Shown here in pieces: positions 57,630-64,000 of a DNA stretch of 64,000 nt. Position numbers and translations under genes: made by a program. The notes under the pieces are model-generated. The model was given only the letters and a program-made list of their open reading frames with translations, did no database searches and was not told the origin of the DNA. How positions within the stretch are numbered: the first letter of the stretch is position 1; each line of letters starts with the position of its first letter. This DNA is from Endocalyx cinctus (lineage: Eukaryota > Ascomycota > Sordariomycetes > Amphisphaeriales > Apiosporaceae): contig BCKC01000004.1 in the NCBI GenBank assembly GCA_001600455.1, forward strand, positions 4,080,915 through 4,144,914, in the 5' to 3' direction.

Positions 57630-60600
57630 GATTAGGAATTTGATGCTTGAAGCTCGATTATTCTATTAAGACCTTGAAATTTAGACGAAAATGAATAATC
57701 AATCACAGGCAGGTCGAGTATGAGCGAAGCTAGAAAGGCGAAAATTCACGGGAAAATACAGGTGGCCAAGACCGGTTTATATAGGTTTGTTTGTTTATTT
57801 TGTACCGTAACGTAACAGCAACGGGTCCCAGCCAGTTCCAAGGCTCGCTTGGGAATATTTCAGGTTCATGACCGATGCTTTCCTACCTACCTAACTAGAT
57901 CTGTGGAGATCATCACTAATAGAGCTACTCATACGTAAGATTTTTATTTTTGTTCCCCCTACCCCTTTGTTGATACCACGTATTTTCTTCGCAACATAGG
58001 TAAATCTTTTTTTTTTTTCGCGGAAGCAGGCCGTCATTAAAAATGTCGTAATGGGAAGAGCTAGGTACGCCCCCGCATCATGCAAGACCTATAATCTGCC
58101 GGGATATTAATTTACGAAGTCTCGGCATGGGCCGTACGAAGACAGTAGAAAAGGGCAAATCGTATATTTTGAGAAACTTCGCTGTAACCGTACAATCAGC
58201 CGTGAATGTATGTACCACTTAAATGAAGCAATCGCTAGCTTGCCGACCGAGAGTTACTGACGTAGTAGGTCAACGTAGCATGTAGTGTACGTATAGTAGT
58301 ATAGGACTTCAAGGTTGAGAAAAACAAAAAAAAAAAACTTCCGGGCAAAGCCGAGAGTAGGCAGGCAGGCAGGATGGCAGCGATGGGTCTCCCCCCTGAC
58401 GATACTAGTTGTCCATTAGGAAGAAGAATACAAAAGATAAGCTCAAAAACACGAGAAATCACGGTACTCTCTCCGGCTTGGCGATGGGGCGGGGGGGAAT
58501 AGGATGAGCAGGGGGAGGAAGAAAGGGTGGGTGCAGATGGTTGCACATGTCTATGCCTGCCCGTATCTACACCCCGCGAGAGGAAGAATGAGGTCGCTCG
58601 GGTGCGAATGAATAACCTTCTCTGGGGCAGTCCAAGACGCATTGCGATCTATACTGCTGCCCGCTATCGAATCAGTTTGTTCACGATACTCCGTACCGTG
58701 TGGGTACGGTGTTATTCGGCTAGAAAGGTTGGGATATTAGGTATCTCGGCGCGGTTCAAATAGAATAACCTCAGATAGGAAGGTTCGAAACGCCGCCAAG
58801 ACCAGCATAAAGATCGACGCAAAATCAGGTAATCAGTTTCTCTTTCTCACTCTCATATCAACAAGGCGAATAATAATAAAGAAAAGAAAAACAGCTCTTC
58901 ATTCTCAAAACAGCAAGAAGAATTTCGATGTTGCCATTTATTATGCTACAACATGTGATGTCGATAAGGGGGGTTCACGGCACCGCTTCCGGCGCTTCTT
59001 GAACTACTACACTCGGATGACGGCCTGCATCGGTGAAAAAAAACGACGGAAGAGCCTAGAATCAAACTTGAGTGGCATTTTGGAGCTTATATGCCATGAT
59101 TGAGTCTCGGATCGTTTTATTCGACGGGAGCTAAAAAAAAAAAAAAAGGAAACGCAATGTTGGAAATCCCCTTCCAACGACTCTTGAAGCTTGGCGTTTC
59201 TGTATCTAGCTCCGCTTATATCTCGCCAACCAATCAATTAGCTATGATAATAGCTAACGGGCCAGCAAGCATCTCACACTGCTTTGTACTTCGTACGCTG
59301 AACTTATACGGTAAACAAATGTCCCAGGAGCTACCAGTATAAACGGCATGGTACTGTATGGCATACGAAGTGCATTCAAGTTGATAATTGGCCAAGTCGT
59401 GCCATACGTGAGCGGGATTTGGTAGGTGTAGGGACACTGGAAGTCATGTTTGACATGAGAGTGTTACCGGTACCGAAAGCGGTTTGTGGCTAGGTGGTAC
59501 GATAGCTGGCTAGCAGTGGCCCAGTATTTGGGTTCCTATACTAGCCATCACAGCCACACCTGGCTTGGTCATTTGCGCCATATTCTCCGACCGATCCAAA
59601 TAGCCCGGCAGCAATCAGCGGCTCACGGAAGTGGTTATGGAAGCGACATGTAGCTCGTCACGGTGGTTTTTGACATGAACCCGGAGCCGCCTTACTTTTT
59701 TTATACTCGAGGTCGCTCAGTCGTAGTCGGTGTCTTGCTGATATGTATCGACCTCATTGTTCGGCATACCGTTTTTAGGTTCGAAGATTTCTGATATCAT
59801 GAGGGAGAGTTTTGATGGCCCCGTCAAGTATCTTCCCGTCCATTGTACCGTCGTATTAGGACCGTGCTGAGTGATAGCCTTAGAGGGGCACTTACGGCCT
59901 CGGGATACGGATATAAAGTAATCCACCCCAACCACTTTCTTTTTTCTTCCGGTAACTGCCCTGAGGCGCAGTTTTCATAGGTAAGTATGGTCAAACGAAG
60001 GAGGGATTGTTAGATCTGCGCCTCGTATTGTAGGTCATGACGCGTCTTATCGGTAGAAGCTAACTCATCATTTCGGCAGTCCAAAGGGTAGTTTACGTAC
60101 ATTATCCTAGGAGTGTTCAACAACTACCATTTTTCTCCTGGCTTGCGTTTCGTTCACCGTCATCGTAAAATGAGTGATTGTTGGAGATCTAGTGCCTTTT
60201 AGTGATGCTGACTTCTCTTGCAAGCACCTGTATTGGTAGTAGAATTTGAAGATGGCAGCATAACTTTATAAAGGGCTCAGACTGGAGAAGGATAGGGAAT
60301 GGAAGGGAAAGAAAAAGGTTAGATGATAATTTAAGTTGCGGTAATGAGGGGTTATCCCCTTGGATCTGCTGCCTGTGTAGGCCCTTCTATTGCTTCTTGG
60401 TGATGTTTTCTTTCTACTTCCCATCGTCAATTCCGAGTCTTCGATGCATGAATCTTTAAACATTCACTCTCGCATTCCTCGAAGTCGGAACCGTTATTGG
60501 GTACTGAGAATGGATGAGCCTGAGGTTGGATCAGGGATAGAGGTCGAGATGGAGTTGGAGTGTGATCCCATGGAAATGATGACAAGAGCGTTAGAAATTA

Positions 60601-61874
60601 TTGTCATTTGCTCTCCATATGTTCTTTTTTTAACAGTTGAGATTGTAGGCGGACGTAATTTACCATTTTATCTTCTTCGAAAAGAGATTCCATAGCTTGC
60701 TTTATTTTGACGATATCTAATATTGTGCTAAGGCTGTTGTCTATCTCCTCCTGTCTAGCAGGATATATGATATTGTAAATTGAGAGAAAGTGTATTATCG
60801 TGCGTCTTTGACACCTTTGATGACCCCAGTCGCCGGGTTTATGTTTTTGATGTGTTATCCTTGATGGTCTGTCTCATCGAGCGTTGTGCCACCTATTAGA
60901 CCACCGTAATGCTGGTATGAGAGATAGTTCTCGAACGTATTTTTCTCTCAAGCGACGGTCTTAAAAGGAATGGCAGTTCAAATAGTTGGCGAGAGACGTT
61001 ATAGTATTTCAAAATATAAGAAATGAGTATAGCGAAGTGCAACTAAGTTACGAGATATCATCTAAATGTAATAAGGATAAGCTTAATAATAATAATAGCA
61101 ATGATGACTAGCTATCCTTTCATGAAAAATATATGAAAGGGAGCCAAGTATCTATACATATCACACTATATGTCTATACTAGGATATCTGGTAACTAGCT
61201 GGTATCGTACCACTTGACAGATCTCCATTGCAGCTCCAAGGGATAGAGACACGAAGTCTGGCGTTCTTCATCCAGCAGGTGCTGCTTGAAGCCTTTTCTT
61301 TTATAAAAGATAAACATTTATGAACATACTAGTCGGCTAGTAAAAGGTTTATCTGTTAGAGACAGCTATAGGTACCAGTAGTTGATTCACCTCTAATTAG
61401 ATATACTCTCTTAGACGCTGAGTTGAAAAGGGGAGGGGTGTTTCCACTTCGTAGGTTTCTGGCCAATCAGAGCAGCTGTATCAATGAGAGAGGGTACGAA
61501 GGTAAGCAACCTGAATTGAAATTAGCCATAGACTACCGTAAATATGAGATGTTAATGAGTCTGTTACGTAGAGATGTAAGAAGACAATGTTTATTAGGGT
61601 AATAGTTGATAAATCAAATTCTATTCTAAGCAACTTACGATGCCAGCTGGCCACTGACCAGTAACTAGCCTTTGCCCCTTTACCCCTATTGAAATATTTC
61701 GGTTAATTACATCAACTGTGATATGCGATAAAGCTTGATGAAAAGTTTGCATTAAACAGACTGACAGACAATACGTAGCTCTTTGAAACTTTACAAGGAT
61801 ACACGACTTTTTGGCCGTTATTGACGTTAAGTTAATCACTCGTTGAATAGATCACACTTTAAATTAATACCGTA
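57630..61874. other. Large gene-free region
   Basis: About 4.2 kb between divergent starts of LAP1 and the small DUF1115-like gene. Candidate frames such as 60390-60695 (plus, 101 codons) have a plausible acidic stretch but no family resemblance or splice support and are not called. Two short A or T runs occur (58008-58018, 59133-59147). No tRNA, repeat unit or transposon was recognised. It may hold a lineage-specific or non-coding transcript that cannot be seen from sequence alone. Confidence 0.45.
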
Positions 61875-62282
61875 ATGATGAGTCCACCAACAAAGACTCT
61901 CGTCACCGCGCTTATTCGCACACATCACATTACGAATCGCAAGAAGCTGCAGCGTGTAAAAAAAGCGGCGTCGCAACACTCCGTGCCCTTCGTCCTCGTC
62001 CGTAGCGGCGGCTGTCCGGGTATCATGTATGCCGAAGGCACCGACGAAACCTGCGTTAGCGGGTGGGTGAGCACCGTCCAAGGTCTGCGATATAAAGACT
62101 TCCAGTGCGTTCATAAGCCAGCGAGCATGTCCGTCTCAATCTCTGCACAGCAGCGGCAACAGGACAGTGATGATACCGGTTTCGTAGAAGTCGGATCCAC
62201 GGCGGAATTTGCCGAGAGGATGGAGAAGAAAGGCTTGCTGTCTTGGTGGAAGGTCGGTATGGGCTATGAATCTGCAGATTGA
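61875..62282 (+). CDS. Small Prp3-C/DUF1115-like domain protein
   Basis: A 135-residue frame, MMSPPTKTLVTALIRTHHIT... It contains VPFVLVRSGGCPGIMYAEGT, DETCVSGWVSTVQGLRYKDF and QCVHKPAS. The pattern GxPGxMxxEGxxExxxxWVxxVxxLRYKDFQ is that of the C-terminal domain of splicing factor Prp3 and of DUF1115/RWDD2 proteins, which have a small ferredoxin-like fold. The usual N-terminal partner (RWD or Prp3 body) is absent, so this is a stand-alone domain. It ends with a helical, acidic segment (STAEFAERMEKKGLLSWWKV). There is no signal peptide. A role in RNA or protein binding is possible but unproven. Confidence 0.75.
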   Translation: MMSPPTKTLVTALIRTHHITNRKKLQRVKKAASQHSVPFVLVRSGGCPGIMYAEGTDETCVSGWVSTVQGLRYKDFQCVHKPASMSVSISAQQRQQDSDDTGFVEVGSTAEFAERMEKKGLLSWWKVGMGYESAD

Positions 62283-63060
62283 AGACGGTCTCGTGATGAA
62301 TTAACGGCAAACCTGGTATCTCTAACCGGGCAAGTCATCTTTATTATAAAGACCCTTAACCTGGTCTAGAATAATCACGATACCCGGTACGGCCATTCTT
62401 ACGCCACCAGTTAGGCGAAGCGGGACGAGGGCCAAACATCACCAAGGGTACTTGTGAGCCCCGAGTACTTGCGAGCTGGCACATCCTCTACAATTCCCGA
62501 TTTATAGTAAATCTCACTTGATGTGCCATATGACTGCGGCCGCAGAAGCTGCTCACAAATCAGCTTTTTGGTTTGATTGGCCACTAGCTCCTTTCCCTAG
62601 AGCAGGTTTCCTTTCACCCTGTTTACTCATCTTGAAGAAAGAAGAACGATAGGCCCATTACAAATTGCCTAGGCCGTGCTATATATATACTAACCCATGA
62701 GACCTTCGATGGGCCTACTTTAATACGATGCCGTATTTGGTCTTGTGGGGGATAGCCTGGGGAATTGAGCCGCCCGGCAATTTAACAAACCAACTTTGAG
62801 AACCGCTCAGCCAATCACAACCGAGATATTTATTGTTTTCTTATTGAGTAAATAAGAAATATCACCGAATTCAGCTCACGGAATATATCGATCCATTTTT
62901 TCGAGAGCATCCATGTCGAAGCAGGCATAAAAACCACGGCATGTTAGCAACACATGTCGATCTTCTCTCTCTCGATTAAAACAATAAGAGTAATCCACCG
63001 CACATCCTACGTGAATCAAGACGATTTTCTTGGATCTATCCCGTCTCCGAATTATACACG
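62283..63060. promoter_or_regulatory. AA9 gene upstream region
   Basis: About 780 bp between the DUF1115-like stop and the AA9 start. A TATATATA string lies at 62681-62688. I looked for CreA (SYGGGG) and XlnR (GGCTAA) sites just upstream of the ATG and saw no clear cluster. Confidence 0.35.
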
Positions 63061-64000
63061 ATGAAGTCTTTCCTCTACGCTGCCCTTGCGGTGGCCTCCG
63101 CGACCAATGTCGCCGCTCACTCGCTATTCCAGGATTTGTGGGTCGATGGCGTGGATATGATAAGTATCCCGACTTGGAGAACTCTTTGGATTACAAAATC
63201 ATGCTGACTTCCGTGCACGGGTCCCAGTGTATCCGACTGCCCTCTAGTAACTCTCCCGTTACGAACGTGAACAGCAACGATATTCGATGTAATGCTGGCG
63301 GGACCCGAGGTGTTTCGGGCAAATGTGCCGTAAAGGCAGGCTCCGTCGTCACGGTTGAGATGCACGCGGTAAGGAATTCATGAGAAATAAAATGAGAGTT
63401 GAAGAAAATAAAAGAACTCATATACTAATTAGTTCATTCACTAGCAACCTGGAGACCGATCTTGCAGCAGCGAGGCGATCGGTGGAGCTCACTACGGACC
63501 CGTCAACGTCTACCTCAGCCAGGTCTCCGACGCGACCACGGCCGATGGTTCGACATCGTGGTACAAGATCTTCGCCGACTCGTGGTCCGCCAAGGGCTCC
63601 GTGGGCGATGGTGACAACTGGGGAACCAACGACCTCAACTCCTGCTGCGGCCGAATGGACGTACCGATCCCGGCCGACACGCCGGCGGGCGACTACCTCC
63701 TGCGAGCCGAGGTGATCGCCCTGCACACGGCCGGGTCCTCCGGCCAAGCCCAGTTTTACATATCCTGCTACCAGATCACAGTTTCTGGCGGATCCGCCTC
63801 GGCCGCCGCCCTCCCCGCCGGTGTGAAGCTTCCCGGCGCCCTGAAGGCCAGCGACCCCGGCATTCTCGTCAACATCCACGCGAAGCTCGACCAGTACGTC
63901 AACCCCGGCCCGGCCGTCATCGCCAGCGGAACGACCAAGGCGGCCGGCTCGGGCTGCGGCGCCGGTTGCGCGTCGACTTGCAAGGTCGGTTCCGGACCCG
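63061..64000 (+). CDS. AA9 lytic polysaccharide monooxygenase (GH61), 3' end beyond window
   Basis: Exons 63061-63159, 63219-63368 and 63445 to beyond 64000. MKSFLYAALAVASATNVAA is a signal peptide; cleavage exposes His20, the N-terminal histidine of the copper brace (HSLFQDLWVDG). The second copper His is in GGAHYGPVNV (~99), with QAQFYISCYQI supplying the axial Tyr (~188). The chain continues through VDMGSQCIRLPSSNSPV, SNDIRCNAGG, SWYKIFADSWSAKGSVGDGD and NSCCGRMDVPIPADTPAGDY. After the catalytic domain it reads PAVIASGTTKAAGSGCGAGC, probably a linker before an extension outside the window. It oxidatively cleaves cellulose or related glucans outside the cell. The first intron (63160-63218, 59 nt) has AT-AC ends (ATAAGT...GCAC) with a CTGAC branch site; no GT-AG choice restores the frame and the GVDMGSQCIRLP strand. 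The second intron is GT-AG (GTAAGG...CTAG). Confidence 0.93.
63160..63218 (+). other. AT-AC intron in the AA9 gene
   Basis: The intron begins ATAAGTATCC and ends TTCCGTGCAC, with GCTGAC as branch site 10-15 nt before the end. Splicing at these ends joins GTG GAT ATG to GGG TCC CAG, which gives VDMGSQCIRLP as expected in AA9 proteins. The donor is a U2-type ATAAGT, not the U12-type ATATCC motif. The boundaries cannot slide because flanking bases differ. Confidence 0.75.

Noticed and set aside
60390..60695. 101-codon plus ORF with acidic MDEPEVGSGIEVEMELE segment
   Set aside because: No splice structure, no family resemblance and poor upstream composition; may be chance.
10643..64000. Biosynthetic, toxin or antiviral defence cluster
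   Set aside because: No polyketide synthase, peptide synthetase, terpene synthase, CRISPR array or complete defence operon is present; CRISPR and operon logic do not apply to this fungal DNA.

Overview
The window is nuclear DNA of a filamentous ascomycete. Most genes carry short (about 50-200 nt) introns with GTAAGT-like donors and CTAAC/CTGAC branch sites. The recognisable proteins are fungal in architecture: an Mnn2-type mannosyltransferase, Rnt1-type RNase III, Atg37/ACBD5, a secreted AA9 lytic polysaccharide monooxygenase and a secreted M28 leucine aminopeptidase. The gene set fits a Sordariomycete with a saprotrophic or plant-associated habit; that placement is inference from protein style only.

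Layout. 1-5.8 kb: no gene that can be supported. 5.8-9.1 kb: SelO/Fmp40 and a GNAT acetyltransferase, both minus strand. 10.6-13.2 kb: 78-kDa subunit of mitochondrial complex I, plus strand, five exons. 14.7-17.6 kb: a Pumilio-family RNA-binding protein, minus strand. 19.8-22.1 kb: a divergent pair, mitoribosomal protein mS33 (minus) and RNase III (plus). 23.4-24.7 kb: an Atg37/ACBD5-type acyl-CoA-binding membrane protein. 25.8-26.8 kb: a GFA/CENP-V zinc protein with an acidic tail. 28.3-33.0 kb: an unrecognised acidic protein, a KPWE-motif peroxin (PEX39-like) and a GT71 mannosyltransferase. 33-41.8 kb: a gene-poor accessory island with an intact orphan gene, a short TA-flanked inverted-repeat element, a degenerate fragment and a decayed esterase-ankyrin-zinc-finger gene. 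42.1-46.9 kb: mitochondrial PP2C phosphatase (Ptc5) and a secreted GH5 enzyme. 47.5-62.3 kb: a small glycosylated membrane protein, the decapping scaffold EDC4, leucine aminopeptidase and a small Prp3-C/DUF1115-like protein. 63.1-64 kb: an AA9 monooxygenase running off the window end.

Functional themes. Four proteins serve mitochondria (SelO, complex I, mS33, Ptc5). Three act on RNA (PUF, RNase III, EDC4). Two act at peroxisomes (Atg37/ACBD5 and PEX39-like). Three are secreted enzymes for biomass or protein breakdown (GH5, AA9, LAP). As usual in fungi these are neighbours, not an operon; no secondary-metabolite backbone gene or complete transposon was seen.

The strongest unusual signals are non-canonical introns: a 59-nt intron with AT-AC ends in the AA9 gene, and a 63-nt GC-AG intron in mS33 that is frame-preserving and stop-free. 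All exon boundaries were read by eye from splice consensus, phase and family conservation; none is confirmed by transcripts.
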